DNA from: Clostridium carboxidivorans P7
GTDB lineage: Bacteria; Bacillota; Clostridia; Clostridiales; Clostridiaceae
Direction: 5' to 3'
Assembly: GCF_001038625.1 (NCBI RefSeq)
Contig: NZ_CP011803.1
Coordinates: forward strand, 1,240,001 to 1,304,000
DNA length: 64,000 nt
The position numbers were made by a program, and so were the translations under genes. Positions 47,440 through 56,800 of this stretch are shown here, piece by piece. The notes beneath the pieces were generated by a model. That model did not search any database. It saw nothing but the letters and a program-made list of their open reading frames with translations, and was not told where the DNA came from. The number at the start of each line of letters is the position of its first letter. The first letter of the stretch is position 1.

Positions 47440-47558
47440 GTTACTTTTGTTATACTATAAAAAAGAAAGATCAAGAAGATCATTACATAGTGCAGATTTG
47501 AAATCAAATGTATTAAGAATCAATCATTATAAATGTTAGTATAAAGGAGATAAGTAGC

Positions 47559-48176
47559 ATGAAACATGAGTGGAGAAAACATGAAAAAGAATTATATTTG
47601 CCAAAAGCAATTCCTGAGTTAGTTAAAATTCCAAAACAGAAGTTTTTTATGATAAAGGGCAAAGGAAACCCCAATGATGAAGATTTTTCTGAGCGAATAG
47701 GAGTGTTATATACTATGTCATATGCTGTTAGAATGATGCCTAAGAATGGATTTACACCAGAAGGATATTTTGAATATACAGTATATCCACTAGAAGGTTT
47801 ATGGGACTTGACAGAAGAAGGTAAAAAAGCAGATGCTTTAAATAAAGATGAGCTATTATATACTATTATGATCAGGCAGCCTGACTTTGTGGATGAAAAT
47901 GTTGCAGAAAAGGCATTAGCAATTACTCGCAAGAAAAAACCTCATCCACTATTAGATGAAATTGTGTTTGATGAGGTAGAGGATGGCTTAAGTATTCAAA
48001 TGCTGCACAAAGGTTCTTATAACAATGAGCCAGAAAACTTTGCAAAGATGAAAGAATTCATGGATAATAGTGGCCTTCAAAGGAAATCAATGATTCATAG
48101 AGAAATTTATCTTAGTGATGCCAGAAAAGTTGAGGAAGACAAATTGAAGACAGTATTACGATATATGGTAAAATAA
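47559..48176 (+). CDS. GyrI-like small-molecule-binding domain protein
   Basis: A 205-residue cytoplasmic protein of the GyrI-like family ('LVKIPKQKFFMIKGKGNPND', 'GVLYTMSYAVRMMPKNG'). These domains bind hydrophobic or drug-like molecules and often occur alone or joined to AraC/MerR DNA-binding parts; some members hydrolyse cyclopropanoid toxins. No DNA-binding domain is attached here. AAAGGAG precedes the ATG. The YoaP-like acetyltransferase gene follows after 18 bases, and an AraC regulator after that, suggesting a small detoxification or drug-response unit. Confidence 0.82.
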   Translation: MKHEWRKHEKELYLPKAIPELVKIPKQKFFMIKGKGNPNDEDFSERIGVLYTMSYAVRMMPKNGFTPEGYFEYTVYPLEGLWDLTEEGKKADALNKDELLYTIMIRQPDFVDENVAEKALAITRKKKPHPLLDEIVFDEVEDGLSIQMLHKGSYNNEPENFAKMKEFMDNSGLQRKSMIHREIYLSDARKVEEDKLKTVLRYMVK

Positions 48177-48194
48177 ATTCATGAGGAGGATATG

Positions 48195-48947
48195 ATGGAA
48201 CTGATAAAGGTTACAGAGGAAAATATAGAGGAAGAACATATTTGTTGTGCAATTTCAAGCAATAAGGATTGTCAAGTTGCATCAAAAAAACAATGGTTGA
48301 AGAAACGTTTTAAAGAAGGCTTAGTATTTTTAAAAGGAAATGTCAGGGGAAAATGTTTTATAGAATATGTGCCAGCAGAAAATGCATGGTGTCCTATTGA
48401 AGCAAATGATTATATGTTTATTGATTGCTTGTGGGTATCAGGGAGATTTAAAGGACAAGGATATTCAAATGAACTTTTGAAGGCTTGTATTGCTGATAGT
48501 AAGAAAAAAGGAAAGTTAGGATTGGTAATATTGTCTGCCAGAAAGAAAATTCCCTATATTTCAGATCCCAAGTATTTAAAATATAAGGGATTTAAGCTAG
48601 CTGATACTTCAGAGCCTTTTTATGAATTATTCTATTTACCCTTTAGTGAAAATGCACCTAAACCTTGTTTTATGAAACATATAAAATCACCTTTAATTAA
48701 AGAGCAAGGTTTTGTTTTGTATTACTCAAACCAATGTCCATTTACTGCAAAATATGTACCTGTCATTGAAAAAATTGCTCATGAGAAAAAAATTCCCTTT
48801 AAATCAATTAGAATTGAATCCACTGAAGAAGCAAAAATGGCACCAGCTCCTTTTGTTACCTATAGTTTATTTTATAATGGTGAATTTGTGACAAATGAAA
48901 TTCTTTCAGATAAGAAGTTTGAGAAAATAGTAAATGAAAAAATGTAA
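48195..48947 (+). CDS. GNAT acetyltransferase with C-terminal YoaP domain
   Basis: A 250-residue two-part protein: an N-acetyltransferase domain (about 1-150) with the CoA-binding region 'LWVSGRFKGQGYSNELLKA', and a thioredoxin-like YoaP C-terminal domain (about 165-245) starting FVLYYSNQCPFTAKYVPVIE with a cysteine at the thioredoxin-like position. Two ATGs (48192 and 48195) follow GAGGAGG; the second has better spacing. Substrate unknown. It is 18 bases after the GyrI-like gene and probably cotranscribed. Confidence 0.83.
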   Translation: MELIKVTEENIEEEHICCAISSNKDCQVASKKQWLKKRFKEGLVFLKGNVRGKCFIEYVPAENAWCPIEANDYMFIDCLWVSGRFKGQGYSNELLKACIADSKKKGKLGLVILSARKKIPYISDPKYLKYKGFKLADTSEPFYELFYLPFSENAPKPCFMKHIKSPLIKEQGFVLYYSNQCPFTAKYVPVIEKIAHEKKIPFKSIRIESTEEAKMAPAPFVTYSLFYNGEFVTNEILSDKKFEKIVNEKM

Positions 48948-49073
48948 TAGTTATTAGGTGTTTTTCATTTAAATAAGTTTAACCTATGATAGAATATAGG
49001 TATAGAACAATGAGAAAATTATTGGAAAAGGATTTGATTTAACAGTAACTTGGATATTTGGGGAAGTGATTAC

Positions 49074-49958
49074 ATGAAAATAGATAAAAAATCTTTAAAA
49101 AGAATTCAAAGCCTTGTGGGTAATGTAACACAAGAAAATTTGAAGTATGTAGATTGTTACATATCTCAGAATTTAAGTATGTTTATACCTAGTGTTGGAT
49201 TTTGTGAATATGCTATCACACCTAATCACACCCATCCAGCTTATTCTTTTGTGTTATTCTTTTCTAAAGAAAAAAGTATAGTGCCATTAGAAATACAAGT
49301 GTTACCAAATCATTATTTAGTTGCAGCAATGTCACCAAAAATTAGTCATGAAGAAAAAGAAACAGATAATTTTACTAGATATATTGCTATTTTTATATCC
49401 AGCGAATTTTATGAAAAATATTATAGTATATATAGTGATAAAAGTCCTGAAAGGTACTTTTGGAAGCAATTTTTAATCAAACAGGATTTTATGGTTTATA
49501 TAAAGAAATTCATGAGTGAGTATGAAAATAAACAACCAGGTTATGAAAGTATTCTGGAAAGTCTATCAACTATTATTACAAATGAACTAATAAGAAGTAT
49601 TCTTGAAGTGCCTGCTTCATCAGATTTATTCATAGAAAAATTGGAAACAGAAAAAGCTATAGAATATATGCATCAGAATTTTGGTTGCAAATTGAAAGTG
49701 GAGTATTTGGCAAGGCTTGTAAATATGTCTGAATCTCATTTTATACGTACATTCAAAAAAGAAACTCAATTATCCCCAATTGAGTATTTAATTAGACTTA
49801 GACTTGATAAGGCAAAGAAGCTTATAAGGGCAAAATCAAACACTATTACAGAAATTGCGTTACAATGTGGATTTAATAGTTCCCCTCATTTTTCTTCCTG
49901 TTTTTTAAAGCAGTATGGAATTACTCCAACAGAATATCAAAATTTATATTCAAAATAA
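49074..49958 (+). CDS. AraC-family transcriptional regulator
   Basis: A 294-residue regulator: an N-terminal cupin-like effector domain (about 30-120, 'ITPNHTHPAYSFVLFFS' contains the His cluster) and a C-terminal pair of helix-turn-helix motifs (about 195-290, 'LARLVNMSESHFIRTFKKE' and 'ITEIALQCGFNSSPHFSSCF'). The ATG at 49074 has GGGGAAG upstream. It lies downstream of the GyrI-like/YoaP genes and upstream of the PPOX gene leader; target genes are not evident. Confidence 0.9.
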   Translation: MKIDKKSLKRIQSLVGNVTQENLKYVDCYISQNLSMFIPSVGFCEYAITPNHTHPAYSFVLFFSKEKSIVPLEIQVLPNHYLVAAMSPKISHEEKETDNFTRYIAIFISSEFYEKYYSIYSDKSPERYFWKQFLIKQDFMVYIKKFMSEYENKQPGYESILESLSTIITNELIRSILEVPASSDLFIEKLETEKAIEYMHQNFGCKLKVEYLARLVNMSESHFIRTFKKETQLSPIEYLIRLRLDKAKKLIRAKSNTITEIALQCGFNSSPHFSSCFLKQYGITPTEYQNLYSK

Positions 49959-50094
49959 GATGTTCTCAAAAATATTAAGGACATTTCTATTTCCTAATTT
50001 TTTAGATGCTTAAAGAGCAAAATTATGAAATATGTTGATAATATTTTGAAAGAAATCCTCTTAAGTTTTTTGTATATTTAAATATGTAAAAAGC

Positions 50095-50190
50095 AAAATT
50101 AGGAGGTTAAAGTCCTAAATTGACTTTAACGAGTAGTTCACAAGTGGAAGCGAGTAGGATTAACTACTCAGTGTTTTCGACTAAAAGGAG
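50095..50190 (+). promoter_or_regulatory. Structured 5' leader with alternative hairpins, possible RNA switch
   Basis: GTTAAAGTC (50106-50114) pairs perfectly with GACTTTAAC (50122-50130), directly followed by GAGTAGTT (50131-50138) pairing with AACTACTC (50162-50169); the two stems could stack. A competing stem TTAGGA (50099-50104) with TCCTAA (50113-50118) uses part of the first stem. The PPOX gene ribosome binding site lies just downstream (50186-50192). No known riboswitch core was recognised. Confidence 0.5.
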
Positions 50191-50198
50191 GAACATAT

Positions 50199-50627
50199 AT
50201 GTTAAAAGAACAGATTTTTGAATTAATGAGGAATAATCCAGTATTTTTTTTGGCTACTGTAGAGGAAGACCAACCAAGAGTTAGGGGAATGCTGCTTTAT
50301 AGAGCTGATGAAGATGGAATTATATTTCATACAGCTGTAACAAAGGATGTATATAATCAGGTACTAAAAAATCCAAAGGCTGAATTATGTTTTTGTGAAA
50401 ATGGAACTCAGATACGTATAAGTGGAAAGTTAGAAATAGTAGATGATAATAAGCTTAAAGATGAAATATCAGAACATCCAACTCGTAAATTCTTAAAACC
50501 TTGGAGAGAAAGTGGTGACTTGAAGGATTTTTATAATAGTTTTGCAGTATTAAAATTAAGAAATGGTGTAGCTACTATATGGACTATGGAAAAAAACTTT
50601 GCGCCTAAAGAAATGATTCAACTTTAG
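50199..50627 (+). CDS. Pyridoxamine 5'-phosphate oxidase-like flavin-binding protein
   Basis: A 142-residue split-barrel protein of the PPOX-like/NimA-related family, probably binding FMN or a related cofactor: 'NPVFFLATVEEDQPRVRGML', 'IIFHTAVTKDVYNQVLKNP', 'KAELCFCENGTQIRISG'. It is too short and lacks the full motif set for a true PdxH. Possible roles are flavin-dependent reduction or cofactor binding. AAAGGAGGA precedes the ATG, and the leader upstream is highly structured. Confidence 0.85.
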   Translation: MLKEQIFELMRNNPVFFLATVEEDQPRVRGMLLYRADEDGIIFHTAVTKDVYNQVLKNPKAELCFCENGTQIRISGKLEIVDDNKLKDEISEHPTRKFLKPWRESGDLKDFYNSFAVLKLRNGVATIWTMEKNFAPKEMIQL

Positions 50628-50708
50628 AGTTTATGAATGTTGAAGGTTAACTTTTAGTATTTGATTTTAGAAAAATAAATAATGAAAACTAAAATTAATT
50701 TAATGTAT

Positions 50709-50756
50709 AAAAGGTCATGTTAAATCAATTAAAATTTAACATGACCTTTTTATATT
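50709..50756. terminator. Rho-independent terminator, related to the hairpin at 60115
   Basis: AAAGGTCATGTTAAAT pairs with ATTTAACATGACCTTT, with a T run. The sequence 50709-50792 resembles 60115-60202 beyond the hairpin, so the two are copies. Confidence 0.88.
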
Positions 50757-50955
50757 TAATCAAAATTTATTTTCTAAGAATTTCAATTTTATTTTTACTT
50801 CACTTTAATACAAATTTAAACAATCTTTAGCAAATTTAATGTAATAAATTATAAGTTTGTGTTACATATGGTATAATTGAAATATAAATTTTATAAAATA
50901 TTATTTGATATTAAAATTATAGAACAAAATATTTAATACCCCGGGGAGGAATAGT

Positions 50956-51777
50956 ATGGAAAACAGTATGATTAACTCTTTAAAAAATGTACTACCAATT
51001 TTGGAAGAACTTATTCAAGAAGATGTATCTACATGTATTACTGATAGGGAAAAATGTATTGCAGTATTTATAAATGATAAGGTTCCTGTGGCTTTTAAAG
51101 AAGGGGACAAGGTTCCAAAAGATAACCCATTATTTATGGCTATGGAAAAAAATAGAGTGTTTTCTGCTGTAGTACCTAAGGAAGCCTTTGGAGTTGATTT
51201 TAAAGCAATTGCTTATCCAATAAGAGATTCTAATGGAAAAGTAATTGGGGCTGTAGGATTAGCTAAAAGTTTAGACAAACAAGTAAGTATAGAGAATTCA
51301 GCTAAAAATTTATTCACTTCTCTTGGACAAACAAGTGAAGCAATTGAAGAAATTGCTGGAGGTTCTCAAAAGCTATCTAATGTTATTAATGATATATTAT
51401 CTGCTGCTAACGATACAAATGAGAAGATTAATGAAACTGATTCGATAATTACTTCTATTCAAAGCATAGCTTCACAATCAAATTTATTAGCATTAAATGC
51501 TGCAATAGAAGCATCAAGAGCTGGAGATGCAGGCAAAGGCTTTTCTGTTGTAGCTCAGGAAATGAGAAAGCTATCACAAAACAGCAGCGAATCTTCTAAG
51601 AAAGTTATGGCCGCCCTTGTTGAAATGAAAAAATCTATTGATGCTATAGTGGGCCAAGTAAATGAAGCTAATGCAGTTGCTGGAAATCATGCTGCAGTTA
51701 CAGAAGAAATGAATGCCACAATAGATGAAATAACTACAATTTCTAAAACTCTTGTTGATGAAACAAAAAATTTATAA
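50956..51777 (+). CDS. Minimal soluble chemoreceptor-like protein with N-terminal sensor
   Basis: A 273-residue paralogue of the protein at 38826-39659. Residues 1-115 form a PAS/Cache-like sensor ending '[19 protein letters not shown]', with two cysteines near residues 23 and 30; residues 120-273 are a short chemoreceptor hairpin with [19 protein letters not shown] and [12 protein letters not shown]. There is no membrane helix or HAMP. GGGGAGGA precedes the ATG. Monocistronic with its own terminator. Likely a cytoplasmic sensor that joins CheA/CheW clusters, or serves a non-chemotactic pathway. Confidence 0.87.
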   Translation: MENSMINSLKNVLPILEELIQEDVSTCITDREKCIAVFINDKVPVAFKEGDKVPKDNPLFMAMEKNRVFSAVVPKEAFGVDFKAIAYPIRDSNGKVIGAVGLAKSLDKQVSIENSAKNLFTSLGQTSEAIEEIAGGSQKLSNVINDILSAANDTNEKINETDSIITSIQSIASQSNLLALNAAIEASRAGDAGKGFSVVAQEMRKLSQNSSESSKKVMAALVEMKKSIDAIVGQVNEANAVAGNHAAVTEEMNATIDEITTISKTLVDETKNL

Positions 51778-51784
51778 TTATAGT

Positions 51785-51832
51785 AAAAGAATTAATCTTA
51801 TATTTTACCTATAGGGTTAATTCTTTTGTTTT
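51785..51832 (+). terminator. Rho-independent terminator
   Basis: AAAAGAATTAA pairs with TTAATTCTTTT (inner CTTAT/ATAGG partly paired), followed by GTTTT. Confidence 0.8.
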
Positions 51833-51834
51833 AT

Positions 51835-52166
51835 TTTCAATCTTTTCATCTAACTCAGTCTTACTTAAAGGTTCTGTAATTACCTTATTTATTAGCTATG
51901 TAACTTCATCCTTGGTAAATTCCATCATTTCATTAAAATCGTCATGTTTTGTTAAATCCACTAGTTAAGCTGTCTAAGGTTAGTTTTAGTAATTAGCCAA
52001 GTATATAGGTAAAAAGACTTTTCTCAAAACGTTTTGATCTTAAAAAGTTATATAAGTTGAATCATGATTTTTGAATTTTTTAATGGAGTTTGTTTTATCT
52101 ACATATATAGCTATTTTCTACTATGATTTTATAATTACTTTGACCATAGAGAAGCTTTTTAGGCAT
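51835..52166 (-). pseudogene. Decayed AAA-ATPase-like (PF09820 / PDDEXK_9 type) gene
   Basis: From 52166 leftward the minus strand encodes MPKKLLYGQSNYKIIVE and, after a stop, VDKTNSIKKFKNHDSTYI and then a garbled arginine-rich P-loop segment ending LANY. This is the N-terminus of the AAA-ATPase-like family (usual pattern YGxSNFKxIIEENYYYVDKTxYI ... RPRRFGKSL). After a deletion, DFNEMMEFTKDEVT and KVITEPLSKTELDEKIENK follow, resembling the later 'F.E.MMGFTxEEV' region. Intact members have about 500-570 residues; here only about 110 codons remain with several stops and frameshifts. Confidence 0.7.
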
Positions 52167-52449
52167 AAAATAAACCTCACTTTTAATTTACTTCAAGGAT
52201 GTGGAAGTTATATTTTTATATTTATTATATCCTAAAGTAAATAAAACTTAAATATAACAATGGAACCTTGTTTGTGAGTACAAATATGTAAACTAATTTT
52301 GGTATTTTATACATTATAGCCATAATTTAGAGGAACTTTAGTTTTTTTGTAGAAATATTAGGTAGATGGTTTTAATGTATAAAATGTCTATAACGCGAAG
52401 TTGAGATGGTTTACAATATAAAGAACACATAGGAGTTCAACGAGGTTCG

Positions 52450-52465
52450 CCTCCACCATTGAAAC
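52450..52465 (+). repeat. tmRNA 3'-end-like direct repeat, left copy
   Basis: CCTCCACCATTGAAAC recurs as CCTCCACCAATGAAAC at 57153-57168. CCTCCACCA is the usual 3' end of tmRNA, a common attachment site of integrating islands. Preceded here by GAGGTTCG, giving a short GAGG-TTCG-CCTC hairpin. Confidence 0.5.
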
Positions 52466-52507
52466 CCACGAAAATCTAAAATTTGGATTTTTGCGGGTTA
52501 TTTTTAT
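52463..52507 (+). terminator. Terminator-like hairpin next to the left tmRNA-like repeat
   Basis: AACCCACGAAAATC pairs with GATTTTTGCGGGTT (one mismatch, one G-T), followed by ATTTTTATT. Confidence 0.65.
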
Positions 52508-52897
52508 TGTGAAATTTAGTTTCGTGAATTTATGGGAGTTGGGAATATACAAATTTTTTATTTATAATTTCCAACAAATATATTTTATAACAAAATTAGA
52601 ATGTTATTATGATAAGGTGACAATATATTAAAATAAATATGTAAACATTGTTGATGCGTAATTATTTGAAGTTTTAGTAATAAGAAACGTGACAAGAACA
52701 ATGTTTGAATGAAGCCAAGTTTAATGCGTTTGGAAGATAGTAAAAGAAAGGATACATGTCTTTAGTATAAATATTGATTACATTAATAGTTAGCTAAATA
52801 GATTTTTATTATATATATTATAAAATTTCATATATGATGAGAATATGGTAAAATATTAATTATACGGAAAACGTTTGTAATAAAAATGAGGTGAATT

Positions 52898-53869
52898 ATG
52901 AGCTTAGAAATTAAAGTAATGAGAGTTGATAAAGGGGACTGTATGTGGCTTAGATATGGAGGAGAAACTAAGACTAATATAATAATTGATTCTGGGACAG
53001 CAGGAACTTCAAATGAATTTAAGAATATTATAGATTCTGTTGAACAGCTTAATGAGGTAGTTGATCTGCTTATTTTAACACACATAGATGGTGATCATAT
53101 TAATGGATTTAATAAATATATTGAAAAAAATGATTGTGAAATTATAAAAGAAGTATGGTTTCATGGAAAAGGAGCAAAAGCATATTTATCTTCAGGAGCA
53201 CACTCGCCGAGAAGTGCTCCATTGTTATTGGATAAAATGAAAGATAAAAAAATAGAAATTACGGAAGTTTATAAACATGATAAATATATTATAAATAATG
53301 CAGAATTTTATCTCCTTACGCCTACTAAAGAGGCGGTAGTAAAAGTGGGAGAGGTTATTGACAAAGTATATAAACCACATGTAGGTGAAATTCATAATCA
53401 AGATTTGGATTATATTTATGAAAAAGACAACTACGAAAAAGATACAAGTGATACAAATGCTGCATCTATATCATTTTTGTTTACTTATAATGATAAATGT
53501 ATAGCTTTTCTGGGAGATGCTCATGCTGAAGATATTATAGATGACGATAATGAAATTTTAACAAAAGCACATATTGATTTTGTTAAATTACCGCATCATG
53601 GAAGTCCTTATAATGTTTCAGAGGAATTAATTAAATTTTTAGGATGTAGCAAATTTATAATATCAACAAAACAAACTGTTGAAAAGAAGACCATTGCTAG
53701 AATTGTACATGCAGTAGATAAGTGTACAATATATTGTAATTACGCTTGGTTTAGCAGGAACAGTTATTTTACAAATAATGATAAAGAAAAATACATTAAA
53801 ACAGGAAAGCTTATAATGAAGGAACTAATCAGGGATGAATTTTGGAAGATAGGGGATGAGAATGACTAA
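52898..53869 (+). CDS. ComEC-like metallo-beta-lactamase-fold hydrolase of a putative defence locus
   Basis: A 323-residue cytoplasmic MBL-fold protein. The first metal motif is THIDGDHINGF (HxDxDH, the variant typical of ComEC/Rec2-like MBL proteins), followed by an Asp/His segment in CIAFLGDAHAEDI and the late histidines in KLPHHGSPYN. These residues suggest an active metal-dependent phosphodiesterase or nuclease. No signal peptide or membrane helix. ATGAGGTG provides the ribosome binding site. Its TAA stop overlaps the next ATG (TAATG), so it is made together with the protease-NTPase protein. MBL genes of this kind are partners in AVAST type-1-like antiviral loci, the basis of the inferred role. 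Confidence 0.85.
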   Translation: MSLEIKVMRVDKGDCMWLRYGGETKTNIIIDSGTAGTSNEFKNIIDSVEQLNEVVDLLILTHIDGDHINGFNKYIEKNDCEIIKEVWFHGKGAKAYLSSGAHSPRSAPLLLDKMKDKKIEITEVYKHDKYIINNAEFYLLTPTKEAVVKVGEVIDKVYKPHVGEIHNQDLDYIYEKDNYEKDTSDTNAASISFLFTYNDKCIAFLGDAHAEDIIDDDNEILTKAHIDFVKLPHHGSPYNVSEELIKFLGCSKFIISTKQTVEKKTIARIVHAVDKCTIYCNYAWFSRNSYFTNNDKEKYIKTGKLIMKELIRDEFWKIGDEND

Positions 53870-56800
53870 TGTCTGTAGAAAGAGAACTAAAAGTGCTTTC
53901 AGTAAGAATTGAAGCTAAAACAGGTGATAATCAGGGAAATGATATTTTGGGAAGCGGTATTTTATGGGCTTTGGATGATTCAAGTAAATATATGTATGCA
54001 TTTACTGCTGCACATGTAATATTTGAACATGATAATCTGGTTATAAGATACTGGGATAAAGATGATGTTTCAGGTGAAATTTATATAAACCAAAAAGACA
54101 ACATTGCATTACATGAAGATAATAATTGTGATAAATGGAATTGTGATAAATCAATTCTTTTACGAAATGATGTGGCAGTTATTAGGTGTTTGCATAAAAA
54201 AATTGAAGGACTTGCATATAAATTAAAAATAACTAAGGATATTAATGAAAATGAATCATTACTTATAATAGGTTATCCTAAGATGGTGTGGAACAATGAA
54301 AATTCAAATACATCAAGAAGAAAATTAACTGCACAATTTGATGAGCCAGATAATATTCATAAATTTTTTAACTATAGGATAACTTCAGACCTGAATCCTC
54401 AAGATAGGAATGAGGATTTATTAGGTTATTCAGGTTCCGGAGTTTTTGAAAATAATAAGCCACTAAGGATGATTGGTATACATTCTTATGGGGATTTTGA
54501 TGTGCATTTAAATACGGTAGTTGGTATGCAAGCTTGTCTCATTCGTGAAGTATGCCAAAGTAAAAACTGGGATTTACCACAATATGATGATAATATGGCA
54601 CATACTAAACCTGATATGAGTAAATGGTTTAAAACTGATGATACATTTTTTAATGAGCATAAGAAATGCTCAAATGATAGTTTAAAAGATTTTCTGAAGG
54701 GAAAAAACTGTGTATGGAGCTTAATTAGTAATGGCTTTATTGTTAAACGAGAAGTAACTCAAGAAGTTTTAAAAAAAATTAGTGATAACAGCATGATTGG
54801 AATTTTAGGTGCTGGAGGAGAAGGAAAGACGACAATTTTAATGCAGGTATGTTATGAACTTAATAATAAAGGGTATACAGTTTATTGGAATGTAGAGCAG
54901 ATTAACAAAACATTCAATATGGAACTAGAATTAACTACTGATGATGTTGTATTTGTTATAGATGATGCTAGTGGTGATATGAAATTTGAAAAATTTGCAC
55001 TCGAAGCATCTAAAAAAGGATATAAAATTATTTTTGCAGCTAGAGAAAATGAATGGAATATGGATCGACTAAAAGTAGGTGGTGCTGAGATTGAAAGAGA
55101 TACAGAATTTATTAGATTAAAGTCATTTGCTGAAGGAGAGCCTTATAAGTTTGCTAAATTGATAAGTAGTACAATGAACATTGATAAAAGTGAAGAGGAA
55201 ATAAGGATAATATTTGAAAAAAATAGTGAGGGATTTTTATTAGCAGCTATGCTTATAGCTGTTTATGGTAAGCCACTTGAAATAATCATTAAAGATATGC
55301 TAATAAAAATAGGAGATGAAAGAGAAGAAATTTTAAAAGTATTATCAATAATTTGCTATGTGGAAAGTTTAAAAGAAAGATCTTTAACTAATTTAAGTAT
55401 TACATCAGATGTATATAAAATTTTGTATGAATATTATAGTATTAAGACAAAAGAAATAAAGGGAATTTTATGTAATGAAGTTAGAAAGGGGAGTGCAAAT
55501 ACAATACGGACAAGACATCCAGAGATATCTAAAATAATATTAAAATTTTTACTTACAGAAGAAGGTTCTAGATTTGATATAAATGAGATATTAGATGATT
55601 TCATAAAATCTTTTTATAATACGGCAAACAATAAAGGCAAAAGAACTATTCCACAAGAAATTATAAAGAAAATTTATCCAATAATGATAGCAATAATGAA
55701 CGATATTTATAATAATTTTAATGACTTTGAGACAGAATATATTGCTAACAATATTGCTGATATATATTCATATAGGGAAGATATATGGTTATTATGGGGT
55801 AAACTTGAAATTAAGCGAGGTAATGTAGGACAAGATTTTAATGAAGAATTTACAGCAAGATGGATTTTTAAAAGAGCAATAGAAAAATGTCTAAATTGTG
55901 CGAATGTTTATATTAAAGCAGCTGAACTAGAATTAGATGTAGGTAATACTGGAGAAATAAATAAGGAAAATAGTGCAAGATGGATTTTAAAAAAAGGAAT
56001 GGAAAAATGCCCAAGTTATGAAAGTATATATATTAAAGCAGCTGAACTAGAAATAGATGCAGACAATATTGGAGAAATAAATCAAGAAAATAGCGCAAGA
56101 TGGATTCTTAAAATTGGTATGGAAAAATGTGAGAGTAGCGAAAATATATATATTAAAGCGTCAGAATTAGAATTAGATGCAGGTAATATTGGAGAAATAA
56201 ATCAAGAAAATAGTGCAAGGTGGATTCTAAGAAAAGGACTAGAAAAGAGCCCCAATACTGAAAATATATATATTAAAGCGGCACAATTGGAATTAGATGC
56301 AGGTAATGTTGGAGAAATAAATCAAGAAAATAGTGCAAGATGGATTTTAAAAAAAGGACTAGAAAGATGTTTAGGTGATGCTAATATTTGTATTAGTGCA
56401 GCACAATTAGAAGTAGAATCAGATAACATTGGAGAAATAAATCAGGAAAATAGTGCAAGGTGGATTTTAAAAAGAGGACTAGAAAGATGTCCAAGTACTG
56501 CAAGTGCTGGAAGTATTTATGCTAAAGTAATAGAAGTTGAGATAAATAAAGATAATATTGGAGAAATAGATATAGAAAATAGTGCCAGATGGTATATAAA
56601 TCAGTATCTAAACTTAAATATTAATAATAGTAAGGATTATATTTTATCATTAGCTGCATTGATGGAAGCACATAATAATAATTTTAATAATACAGAGAAA
56701 TACTTAAAAATATTATTAAAAATAAGTGGAAAAACACGAGATTATTATGTAGCTTATTTATGTTATAAAATGTGTAATTTGGAAGAAGTGGCTGGATGTT

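Larger units (their letters stand above)
52167..52897. other. Non-coding left flank of the putative defence locus
   Basis: About 730 bases without a gene. It holds the tmRNA-end-like repeat (52450-52465), a terminator-like hairpin (52463-52507) and, near 52845-52860, a TAAAAT-type -10 region ahead of the MBL gene. The part 52200-52430 shows no recognisable feature. Confidence 0.5.

Noticed and set aside
51785..51832. Riboswitch at the end of the minimal chemoreceptor gene
   Set aside because: It is a simple terminator hairpin located downstream of a gene, with no aptamer-like core.
52439..52507. Possible intact tmRNA or tRNA gene ending in CCTCCACCA
   Set aside because: Only the 3' end resembles tmRNA; no matching acceptor 5' half, T-arm or tag-peptide region is upstream.
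55831..56680. CRISPR-like array
   Set aside because: The 120-bp repeats are in frame inside a gene and have no spacers.
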